Assembly (NCBI GenBank): GCA_005792225.1
Contig: SXSP01000342.1
Span: 1 to 5,771, forward strand
Length of the DNA: 5,771 nucleotides
Direction: 5' to 3'
Origin: Bdellovibrionales bacterium
GTDB lineage: Bacteria; Bdellovibrionota; Bdellovibrionia; Bdellovibrionales; JAMPXM01
The translations under genes were made by a program, and so were the position numbers. How positions within the stretch are numbered: the first letter of the stretch is position 1; every line of letters begins with the position of its first letter. Below the pieces are notes generated by a model. That model was not told the DNA's origin and searched no databases. It was given only the letters and a program-made list of their open reading frames with translations. Positions 1 to 5,771 of the stretch are shown here, piece after piece.

Positions 1-2146
1 CCGAAGCCGTCGGTGCCGTCGTATCGATGGCCTTTCCGCGCAAGCCCGTGACGGTGAACGCACCCGCCGTGTCCACCGAAACGTCGCCACCAGGAGTGAC
101 GGCTGTCGCTACACCCGATGAATTACCAACCCAGATTTGACCGAGAGCCAAGTTCGTTCCGAGCTTGCCGTTGAAGGCGTCAAACTCAGCCTTCGAGATC
201 AAACCACGCGTAACACCCGTATCAGAAGCCATCGGGATACTGAAGATGTGAGTGTTACCACCAGAGGTCGTCCAAGCGGGCGCTGTGCCACCGGTGCCGT
301 AAGTGAAAGTCTGCGTTGTCGCGGTCAATCCACCGAGAGACGAAATTGAACCAGCGGCCGAAGCAAAAGCCACCCAGCTAGAGCCATCACAGAACTCAAC
401 GACGGTCCCATTATAGCGGATTGCGCCTTCAAGTGCCGCCGCGCAAGTTGTCGCGTCGTTCCCGATGCGAACCGCGCCCGCGACATCGAGTGACGTCACG
501 GGAATCGAAGTTCCGACACCCACCTTACCGGTCGTGTCGATCACCATTCTCTCTGTATTTGCCGTTCGGAAGCTGAGCGGGAAGGAATCGTTCGTTCCGA
601 CCGAGAGTGCCGCACCAATCGTGTTGCCGTTCACGCGGGCGTATTCATCATCGTAGGCACCTGACGGAAGATCCGCGGCCGCAAGAGAGCGGAACGTCGG
701 AGCCGCCGCAGCGCCCGAAGAAGGACCCGCGAAAACGAGGTTCGCGTTCTGGTTCTGGAATGTCGCTGTCAAATCGCCCGTCGATGTGATCGGAGACACC
801 GTTACGTTGAAGACCGATGAAGGCAACGACAAGCCAACTGAAGTCACCGAGCCGGAAGACGGGCTCACCCACGAGAGGTTTCCGCTGCCATCGGTCGTGA
901 GGACGTGGCCCGCGGTTCCGTCAGTCGTCGGGAAAACAAGCGTGTAATCCGAAGCGAGAGTCGGCGCCTTCATCACGATTTTCGGAGTCGCACCCGTGCC
1001 CGCCATGTGGAGCCAGAGTTCGCGAGTCGCCGTGATGTTGGTCGACGAACTCGTCGCCGTTACCGTACCTGTTGTCGCGATCGATGTGCTTCCCGCGATC
1101 GTTCCAGACGTGATGGCATCTCCCGAAACTTTTCCGGCCGTCGTCAAAGTCGGAATATCTCCCTCAGCCAGCGTCGTTCCCGCCGTGACTCGACCTTTCG
1201 CATCGACCGTCACTTTCGTATGTTGACCAGGAGTGACCGTTGTATCCGCAAGATCAATGGTCGCCGCCGTCGTTACCGTCGCACCCGCTGAACCGTTCAG
1301 GGTCAAGTTCGTGCTCGCCGTCAAAGACGAGATCCCGGAGCCCGCGGCACCCACGGTCTGAGTGGTCGTACCGTTGTAGTATTTGAGAGTTCCGGATCCA
1401 GTATCGAACCACATTTGACCCGCGGTCGGAGCCGTCGGGGCGACGGAGAAGTTCGGAATCGTCGCACCACCCGTATTCACACGGACGTAGTCGTTACTCG
1501 TGCCCGTAATCACGGCTTCGGCTTGCGCCTGAGTCATGTCGGGGAGGGTGCCTAAGCGTAAGAAATTTGTAGGACCCAAACCTTGAAGAGTTTCGGCCAC
1601 CATCGCGGTCGGAACCGAGTCCACGATCGTATCTGGGCTTAAGACTTCGACGGCACCCGAGCGTGACGGCGAAACCGTGATTCGCATATAACGAACGTCC
1701 CCAGCGGTCGGCGTATAACCGGTTCCGCACGACGTATTCGTCGCGGGAATCAAAGACGTGTTTTGGAAGACCGCGGCCATCGCGTTGTTCGGATCTTGAC
1801 CCGTACGTTTGCTCGAGCCCGTCGCCGATCCCACTTGAATGGTGAATCGACCATCGGTCTGGGTCGTGTCGACGGTTTGCTTCTCTTCATAGAGAACGCA
1901 CGTCTTGGTCGGGTTATATATTTTAACGTTAATGACGACGCTCGGATCGAGGAGCGGTTCATCGGCGGTGAGTGAATCGAAGAGCCGGCCGTCGAGCGTT
2001 ATAGTTTGCGGACCTGCTGCCGCGAGCGCGTTCGTCGAGAAGAAGAGAACGAACGTCAATGCCGCGAGCAATCCCGCCCGGGTCGCGGCGTTCAACAAAC
2101 AAGGTTTGTTAAATCTTATAATTTCAGGCAACGCCCTACTCTTCAT
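1..2146 (-). CDS. Secreted phage-tail-fibre-like adhesin, MAT-type surface fibre (N-terminal 715 residues; C-terminus outside window)
   Basis: The reading frame starts at ATG 2146 and has no in-frame stop down to base 1, so the gene is 3'-truncated by the window. An in-frame stop 14 codons upstream, with no ATG, GTG or TTG between, supports this start. Residues 1-44 are a signal peptide with a long n-region (about 25 aa), a hydrophobic core (LLAALTFVLFF) and an ALA-type cleavage site near residue 42. Residues 47-190 form a head domain (TITLDGRLFD; Cys83 and Cys140; VPTAMVAETLQGL). A Thr/Ser/Gly-rich shaft follows with tail-fibre modules: GQMWFDTGSGTLKYYNG near 245-260, AGHVLTTDGSGNLSWVS near 408-425, TSLDVAGAVRIG near 545, GAIRYNG...EFCDGSSW near 574-589 (Cys568 and Cys586), and AVTPGGDVSV...GLRG near 680-702. 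This architecture resembles the mosaic adhesive trimer fibres of Bdellovibrio, which are known to recognise prey or other surfaces. The receptor-binding tip would lie beyond the window, so specificity cannot be stated. Trimerisation is inferred from the family. Confidence 0.85.
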   Translation of the reverse strand, partial: MKSRALPEIIRFNKPCLLNAATRAGLLAALTFVLFFSTNALAAAGPQTITLDGRLFDSLTADEPLLDPSVVINVKIYNPTKTCVLYEEKQTVDTTQTDGRFTIQVGSATGSSKRTGQDPNNAMAAVFQNTSLIPATNTSCGTGYTPTAGDVRYMRITVSPSRSGAVEVLSPDTIVDSVPTAMVAETLQGLGPTNFLRLGTLPDMTQAQAEAVITGTSNDYVRVNTGGATIPNFSVAPTAPTAGQMWFDTGSGTLKYYNGTTTQTVGAAGSGISSLTASTNLTLNGSAGATVTTAATIDLADTTVTPGQHTKVTVDAKGRVTAGTTLAEGDIPTLTTAGKVSGDAITSGTIAGSTSIATTGTVTATSSSTNITATRELWLHMAGTGATPKIVMKAPTLASDYTLVFPTTDGTAGHVLTTDGSGNLSWVSPSSGSVTSVGLSLPSSVFNVTVSPITSTGDLTATFQNQNANLVFAGPSSGAAAAPTFRSLAAADLPSGAYDDEYARVNGNTIGAALSVGTNDSFPLSFRTANTERMVIDTTGKVGVGTSIPVTSLDVAGAVRIGNDATTCAAALEGAIRYNGTVVEFCDGSSWVAFASAAGSISSLGGLTATTQTFTYGTGGTAPAWTTSGGNTHIFSIPMASDTGVTRGLISKAEFDAFNGKLGTNLALGQIWVGNSSGVATAVTPGGDVSVDTAGAFTVTGLRGKAIDTTAPTAS
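2094..2110 (-). repeat. Short perfect inverted repeat within the fibre signal-peptide codons
   Basis: AACAAAC (2094-2100) and GTTTGTT (2104-2110) are perfect reverse complements around a 3-base spacer. They lie in codons 13-18 of the fibre gene, where base composition is more AT-rich than the rest of the gene. A 7-bp stem with a triloop could form early in the transcript. Chance occurrence is quite possible, and no function is assigned. Confidence 0.3.
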
Positions 2147-2149
2147 AAT

Positions 2150-2191
2150 GCTTAACTTTTCGGTCGGACGGGGTTTCGCCTTGAGTTAAGC
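2150..2191 (-). promoter_or_regulatory. Possible 5'-leader hairpin of the fibre mRNA (8-bp inverted repeat)
   Basis: On the minus strand GCTTAACT (2191-2184) is the exact reverse complement of AGTTAAGC (2157-2150), separated by 26 nt. The first arm begins at about the predicted transcription start and the second arm ends three bases before the ATG. The only weak purine stretch that could serve as a ribosome binding site (GAAAAG, around 2161-2156) overlaps the second arm. The pairing could protect the 5' end or limit translation initiation. As DNA it could instead be a repressor operator overlapping the start of transcription. The stem is AT-rich and the loop is large, so it may be weak. Confidence 0.35.
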
Positions 2192-2197
2192 TTAATA

Positions 2198-2226
2198 ATT
2201 AAATGGTCCAAATTGAGGCATGTCTA
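2198..2226 (-). promoter_or_regulatory. Sigma70-like promoter of the fibre gene
   Basis: Read on the minus strand, TAGACA (2226-2221, five of six matches to TTGACA) is followed by exactly 17 bp and then TTTAAT (2203-2198, five of six matches to TATAAT). A start of transcription about 7 bp downstream would fall near 2191 and leave a leader of roughly 45 nt before ATG 2146. The match and spacing are good, but the sequence is only predicted and the housekeeping sigma consensus of this organism is assumed. Confidence 0.55.
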
Positions 2227-2328
2227 GGCCTGCTAGGAATATCGCTGACTTGGACTTGAGTCGAGTCCTGCGGTTGAACAAAGCGTTCCTCAATCAGACG
2301 CGGGGGAGCGCGCGCCACCAGTTAAATC

Positions 2329-2349
2329 AAACTAAAATTATTTTGTTTT
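2329..2349. promoter_or_regulatory. AT-rich dyad upstream of the FecR/barrel gene, possible operator
   Basis: The half-sites AAACTAAAAT (2329-2338) and ATTTTGTTTT (2340-2349) are reverse complements at 8 of 10 positions around a single central base. With one base between the arms it cannot form an RNA hairpin, so a protein-binding site or plain AT-rich promoter DNA is more likely than a terminator. It sits 63 to 83 bases before the TTG 2412 start, inside otherwise GC-rich sequence. The call rests only on symmetry and position. Confidence 0.25.
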
Positions 2350-2411
2350 CAACAGAGCTTCTTCGGGCTTCGGTCGAGAATTGGAGAGCCAAAGCTCCCT
2401 AGACGTTATCT

Positions 2412-4709
2412 TTGTCTCGAAATAGGACGATCTCCTCTTTGTATATGCGGCTATTTTCGGGTTTCACGAAAACAGAGAAGAGAGTTCTGAAGGTTTCGGC
2501 GGTCATGGTACTGCTTTGCCTTCTTCTTTTTCTAGATGAAGGCCTCTTCCTACGTTTCTCGGGTGAGAAACTCACGGGTCAGGAAATCGGAACCCTCGAA
2601 ATTCTGGATCGAGATGTTCGATTCAAGGGCGATCGACGCTTCGATTGGGGGCCGGCTCAATCGGGTCAACCCGTCAGCGGCGGCGACGCGATCTATAGCG
2701 GTGATCGTTCAAAAGCGATCGTTCAACTCAAAGACGGAAATAAGGTCGAAGTCGGCGAGAAGAGCTTGGTTCGTTTCGTGAAAATCAACGGAGAGCAGCT
2801 CACGGATCTCTCCGTCGGGAACTTCAAGGTGAAGGTCGACGGTAAACTGAAAATCGCCGTGGGCGGAGAAGTCACGACGATCGAAGGTCGCGACTCCGAA
2901 CTCGAAGTTTCTCTCGATACCGCGGGCGCGCGTCCGAAAATGAAACTCCTGAAAGGTGATGCGAAAGTCGCAGGTGGAGCCCGCAAAGTCGAGTTGAAGC
3001 AAAATCGACCGACTCAGCTCGAACCCGAACCGATGCCGACACCGAAGCGCGGACCTCCGGTCCCTACTGAAAACCTCGCATCCACGTTCTACACTTGGAA
3101 GCTCTTTGATCTCTACGAGATGAAAGAAGGCCAGCTCATCCGTCGGAACAAGGTTCCCCGTTTGTTGAAAGCATCTCGAGAATTAGCATGGGCTGACTAT
3201 TCGTCGTCGAGCTACCGCATCGAGCACTCATCCGATCCGCGATTCGAGAGCGGCGTTCACATCTACAACTCGTCCGCAGAGAAGATTCAATTGAGCGAAG
3301 TTTACCGCGGAACCAATTACTGGCGCGTTTCCCGCGAGGGGAAGAGCTGGTCCAGAGTTTCAAGCTTCAAGGTCGAGACGAACTTCTCGACATTCCGACC
3401 CACGTTCCGCAACGTTCGCGGCTCCACGCAGCTGACCGACGACGGCGTTGAATATAAGTTGAGTTGGGATCCACCGGAAAACTCCAACGTCACCGGTTAC
3501 GTCGTCGAGACATCGACCTCATCGAATTTCGCCCAGGACATGACAACGGCGAAGTGGTTGCGAGAGCCCTCGCTGACACTCCAACTCAAAGAGCCCCAAA
3601 GGCTTTACTTCCGCGTTCTTGCGATCAATCAAGATCAACAGCTCTCGCAGCCGAGTGTTCCATTCACGCTTGATGCCGAGCTCCCTCCGGTTCTGTCGAG
3701 CCCGAGCCTTCCGCTCGCGAAATTGGATTTGAAGAAGAAGGAAAACGATTACGTCTTCTGGCGCGGCCTGGACCGCGCGAAGAAATATCAAGTTGAAGTC
3801 GTCGATCCGAAAGGTCGCGTCATCGTGAAAAAAGTCACGGACGGGGAGACTCTCTCAGTCCGCGGTCTCAATAACGGTCAATATCGATACCGCGTCTCCG
3901 CCATCGATAAATATGGTCGCGTGGGCCAAGCTTCGAAATTGAAATCTTTCGCGCTCGGCGAGCGTCAGGCGCTCAACCCGGTCATTGCCGCTCAACCCAC
4001 TCCGACGCCTCAGCCTTCTCCGTCGCAGCGTCAACCTTCGTCGATCGAGCTTTCGAACAGGGGCAAACTGGATCCTCTCGATCCGACCATGAACGATCGT
4101 TACGCCGACTCGTCAGTCCAAGTTGAGGGCGCGACCTTCACGATGCTCTCTTCAAAGCAAAAACGAAACGACGAACCGCCGGTGGTCGCGGCACTTGCTA
4201 TCCGCGCTTGGCACTGGTGGGGATCGCTCGGTGCCGAAGGGTACTTCAAATCAAAGGTCGCAAGTGCCAACCCACCAGGCGAAGCTGTTTCGCCGCTTGA
4301 TCTCGAAGTTCGCGGTTATAAACGTACTCGCTTGCGCTGGGATTGGTTCAGCTTCCTTCGCGAAATTCAGCTGACGGCATTCGCGGGTGTTGAAGTCTAC
4401 AGAAGCTCGACGGCGGGCGGAAGGTTCTCTCCAGGTTACGAGCTCGCCAAAATCGGAACTTTGATCGCATTCCCGTTCGGAAAACGCTGGTCCACCGGTG
4501 GGGAAGTGGCCTACGGCTACGCTCCTGACGGAAGTACAAAATTCGAGTTTTCCGGAAATGCGTACTATTACTTCGAGAAGAACTGGTCGATCGGCGGCGG
4601 TTACCGCGCGCACTTCTTCGAAGCGGCGTCACCCGCGACATCTCCCTCGACCGTGCCGTACCGAGAAGGATACATGGATGCGTTCGGAACCCTCCGCTAC
4701 ACGTATTGA
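2412..4709 (+). CDS. FecR-domain, fibronectin-III-repeat envelope protein with C-terminal outer-membrane beta-barrel-like region
   Basis: I know no named gene with this full architecture. Residues about 26-41 (LKVSAVMVLLCLLLFL) are a membrane segment after a basic stretch. No AxA cleavage site follows, so an uncleaved inner-membrane anchor is likely. Residues about 57-200 are FecR-like (SGQPVSGGDAIYSGDRSKAI, LKDGNKVEVGEKSLVRF), followed by a Pro-rich linker near 203-219. Three Fn3-like beta domains follow at about 225-322 (ends TNYWRVSREGKSWSRVSSF), 327-421 and 425-515 (ends QYRYRVSAIDKYGRVGQAS). A second Pro-rich linker covers 526-543. Residues about 565-765 show eight to ten alternating aromatic/polar strands with short turns and end in GTLRYTY, a typical outer-membrane-barrel C-terminus. 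No FecI sigma factor or TonB-dependent receptor is present in the window. The start is uncertain: TTG 2412 gives the longest frame, but ATG 2445 (MRLFSGFTKTEKR) leaves a more natural anchor. Neither has a strong Shine-Dalgarno; AGGA at 2423 is too far from the ATG. Confidence 0.85.
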   Translation: MSRNRTISSLYMRLFSGFTKTEKRVLKVSAVMVLLCLLLFLDEGLFLRFSGEKLTGQEIGTLEILDRDVRFKGDRRFDWGPAQSGQPVSGGDAIYSGDRSKAIVQLKDGNKVEVGEKSLVRFVKINGEQLTDLSVGNFKVKVDGKLKIAVGGEVTTIEGRDSELEVSLDTAGARPKMKLLKGDAKVAGGARKVELKQNRPTQLEPEPMPTPKRGPPVPTENLASTFYTWKLFDLYEMKEGQLIRRNKVPRLLKASRELAWADYSSSSYRIEHSSDPRFESGVHIYNSSAEKIQLSEVYRGTNYWRVSREGKSWSRVSSFKVETNFSTFRPTFRNVRGSTQLTDDGVEYKLSWDPPENSNVTGYVVETSTSSNFAQDMTTAKWLREPSLTLQLKEPQRLYFRVLAINQDQQLSQPSVPFTLDAELPPVLSSPSLPLAKLDLKKKENDYVFWRGLDRAKKYQVEVVDPKGRVIVKKVTDGETLSVRGLNNGQYRYRVSAIDKYGRVGQASKLKSFALGERQALNPVIAAQPTPTPQPSPSQRQPSSIELSNRGKLDPLDPTMNDRYADSSVQVEGATFTMLSSKQKRNDEPPVVAALAIRAWHWWGSLGAEGYFKSKVASANPPGEAVSPLDLEVRGYKRTRLRWDWFSFLREIQLTAFAGVEVYRSSTAGGRFSPGYELAKIGTLIAFPFGKRWSTGGEVAYGYAPDGSTKFEFSGNAYYYFEKNWSIGGGYRAHFFEAASPATSPSTVPYREGYMDAFGTLRYTY

Positions 4710-4763
4710 TCCGGTTTGAGACGCTCTCTTAAGAAAACGGTCGAGGAACCCGAAAAGAAAAGC

Positions 4764-5033
4764 ATGAAGGCCTGGATCCTCGCCGCGTTCGCGGCCTCCA
4801 CACTCATGGGTTGCGGTAAGCAAGTCGCCGACTTCGTCGATCGTGCTCGCGACACGGATCCGATCATCCCCAAGTTACCCTTGAAGGATGATGCGGCCGC
4901 CAAGATTTCTCCCGCCCGCATCGAAGCGAAAGGTCCTCAAACGCGGATGGAGGCGAACTTCACGACCACCAACCGCGTCTTGAAGGGCAACAACATTCGC
5001 GCTTCGATCACGACGAGCCGTTCGAGCAACTAA
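4764..5033 (+). CDS. Small lipoprotein of unknown function
   Basis: The frame from ATG 4764 encodes 89 residues. It begins MKAWILAAFAASTLMGCGKQ, a compact lipoprotein signal peptide with a lipobox-like LMGC and the lipidated Cys at residue 17, leaving about 73 mature residues. A TTG at 4716 would add 16 charged residues in front of the signal peptide and spoil it, so ATG is preferred. The preceding GAAAAGAAAAG is a weak purine-rich ribosome binding site. The mature part is polar, with no recognised domain; it ends in a Thr/Asn/Ser-rich stretch (VLKGNNIRASITTSRSSN). It lies 54 bp after the FecR/barrel gene with no terminator between, so co-transcription and partnership at the outer membrane are likely but inferred. 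Mature residue +2 is Gly, with no Asp retention signal, so outer-membrane sorting is plausible. It overlaps the opposing ABC gene by 4 bp. Confidence 0.75.
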   Translation: MKAWILAAFAASTLMGCGKQVADFVDRARDTDPIIPKLPLKDDAAAKISPARIEAKGPQTRMEANFTTTNRVLKGNNIRASITTSRSSN

Positions 5034-5771
5034 GCCAAAATCTTTCCGTCACCGAGTTTGACCACTTGATCGCAGTCGGCGACCGTCGAGAGTCGGTGAG
5101 CGATGATAAAACTCGTCCGTCCCTGACGAACTCTTTTTGTTGCTTCTTGGATGAGTTGCTCCGTCTTCGAGTCGATATTAGCCGTCGCTTCGTCGAGGAT
5201 CAGGATATCGGGATCAAACGCGAGTATTCGCGCGAACGCGATCAGCTGCTTTTCACCTTGGCTTAAGTTGGCCCCGCGTTCCTCCACGCGTGCATCGAGT
5301 CCGCCGGTTCGTCGGTCGAGAATTTCACCGAGACAGGCAACACTCGCCGCGTGTTCGATTCGCTCACGCGAGATCGAAGGATCCTTGAGTCCGATGTTTT
5401 CCGCGATCGTTCCGCGAAACATAAAAGTATCCTGCTGAACCACGCCGATGCGCGATCTCAGTACACTCCGCGGAATCTCGCTCGTCGGTTTTCCATCGAT
5501 GGAAATAGATCCCTCACTGGGATCATAAAATCTCTGAAGAAGAGTAATCAGCGTGGATTTTCCACTTCCCGTGCGGCCAATCAGCGCAACACTCTCGCCA
5601 GGCTTTACATGCAGGTTCACGGTATCGAGGGCTTTTCTCAAACCGGGCGCGTAGCGGAAGCTCACGCCGTCAAAACGCACCTCACCTTTGAGGCGCGAAA
5701 GATCTTCGATGACGGCGGACTCCTCTTCGGGCTTTTCATCGAGAAGAGTAAAGATCCGCTCCGCACCCGAG
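5030..5771 (-). CDS. ABC exporter half-transporter, ATP-binding domain (C-terminal 246 residues; membrane domain outside window)
   Basis: The frame is open to the right edge, so the gene is 5'-truncated by the window. GTG 5680 is only an internal codon: the 30 codons before it read SGAERIFTLLDE..., the usual link between the six-helix membrane domain and the nucleotide-binding domain of MsbA/MdlB/LmrCD-type exporters. In the visible fragment the A-loop Tyr is near residue 40 (VSFRY), Walker A GRTGSGKST at 65-73, Q-loop VVQQD at 111-114, signature NLSQGEKQ at 168-175, Walker B ILILDE with catalytic Glu194, D-loop ANID near 197-200 and H-loop His225 (AHRLST). All catalytic residues are intact, so this site should hydrolyse ATP. 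The substrate (lipid, peptide or drug) cannot be told. The protein stops at DGKILA, lacking the usual 20-30 residue tail (a GTHxEL-type motif) found in most relatives. Its last 4 bp overlap the lipoprotein gene tail to tail. Confidence 0.93.
   Translation of the reverse strand, partial: SGAERIFTLLDEKPEEESAVIEDLSRLKGEVRFDGVSFRYAPGLRKALDTVNLHVKPGESVALIGRTGSGKSTLITLLQRFYDPSEGSISIDGKPTSEIPRSVLRSRIGVVQQDTFMFRGTIAENIGLKDPSISRERIEHAASVACLGEILDRRTGGLDARVEERGANLSQGEKQLIAFARILAFDPDILILDEATANIDSKTEQLIQEATKRVRQGRTSFIIAHRLSTVADCDQVVKLGDGKILA

Larger units (their letters stand above)
2147..2411. other. Divergent intergenic region between the fibre gene and the FecR/barrel gene
   Basis: These 265 bases separate two genes transcribed away from each other. 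The left part holds the fibre promoter and leader inverted repeat. The middle (about 2230-2320) shows nothing recognisable. On the right an AT-rich dyad is centred on base 2339. No convincing -35/-10 pair for the plus-strand gene was found: a TAAAAT at 2333-2338 lacks a -35 match at 16-18 bp. A 60-codon frame (2220-2402) crosses the region, but its ATG lies within the fibre promoter spacer and has no usable ribosome binding site, so it is not called as a gene. Confidence 0.6.

Noticed and set aside
648..872. 74-codon minus-strand frame, apparently a small protein
   Set aside because: It lies in another frame of the same strand within the fibre gene, and its composition is that of a shadow.
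905..1291. 128-codon plus-strand frame, very rich in Arg and Ser
   Set aside because: It is antisense to the continuous fibre gene. Its Arg/Ser bias is what the reverse of Thr/Gly/Ser/Ala-rich codons gives, and it has no ribosome binding site or domain.
1905..2189. 94-codon plus-strand frame with a hydrophobic end
   Set aside because: It is antisense to the fibre signal peptide and head domain and runs across the fibre leader; the hydrophobicity comes from the reverse of the signal-peptide codons.
2329..2349. Intrinsic terminator at the AT-rich dyad with a T-run
   Set aside because: There is only one base between the arms, no GC stem, and no gene reading into it from either side; an operator or AT-rich promoter DNA is more likely.
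2220..2402. 60-codon plus-strand frame in the intergenic region
   Set aside because: The ATG sits in the fibre promoter spacer, the only GAGG is one base from it, and the protein has no recognisable feature. It is mentioned as a possible leader peptide but not annotated.
4251..4613. 120-codon minus-strand frame opposite the barrel region
   Set aside because: It is antisense to a well-supported coding region with no start signal and a random-looking composition.
4716..4763. Upstream TTG extension of the lipoprotein
   Set aside because: It would place 16 mostly charged residues before a complete lipoprotein signal peptide that starts cleanly at ATG 4764.
4710..4763. Terminator or promoter between the FecR/barrel gene and the lipoprotein gene
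   Set aside because: No stem-loop with a T-run and no -35/-10 pair was visible in the 54 bases.
5030..5680. Stand-alone ATP-binding protein starting at GTG 5680
   Set aside because: The frame continues upstream to the window edge with a typical exporter linker (SGAERIFTLLDE), so this codon is an internal Val of a fused membrane-ATPase protein.

Overview
The window looks like chromosomal DNA from a Bdellovibrio-like predatory or environmental bacterium (Bdellovibrionota/Oligoflexia). This is inferred from protein style only: a long Thr/Ser/Gly-rich secreted fibre whose head and shaft motifs resemble the mosaic adhesive trimer (MAT) fibres of Bdellovibrio, a FecR-domain envelope protein, a tiny lipoprotein, and weak Shine-Dalgarno sequences throughout. 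No RNA gene, insertion sequence, CRISPR array or integration signature was seen.

Layout. (1) Bases 1-2146, minus strand: one uninterrupted 715-codon reading frame that runs off the left edge. It has a signal peptide, an N-terminal head domain and tail-fibre-like shaft modules. Every shorter plus- or minus-strand frame in this stretch is a shadow of it. (2) Bases 2147-2411: a divergent intergenic region. It holds a good sigma70-like promoter for the fibre gene (TAGACA-17 bp-TTTAAT, minus strand), and a possible leader hairpin that would start near the transcript 5' end and finish three bases before the ATG. An AT-rich dyad lies on the side of the next gene. (3) Bases 2412-4709, plus strand: a 765-residue protein with an N-terminal membrane segment, a FecR-like domain, three fibronectin-III-like domains, a Pro-rich linker and a C-terminal beta-barrel-like region ending in Tyr. 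It is a candidate bridge between inner and outer membrane. (4) Bases 4764-5033, plus strand: an 89-residue lipoprotein, 54 bp downstream and probably in the same operon. (5) Bases 5030-5771, minus strand: the C-terminal end of a type I ABC exporter half-transporter, overlapping the lipoprotein gene tail to tail by 4 bp and ending unusually early after the H-loop region.

Taken together, three of the four genes encode exported envelope or surface proteins. The most interesting pairing is the secreted adhesive-fibre gene divergent from the FecR/Fn3/barrel gene and its lipoprotein. A functional link, such as anchoring or displaying the fibre, is a hypothesis based on position only.
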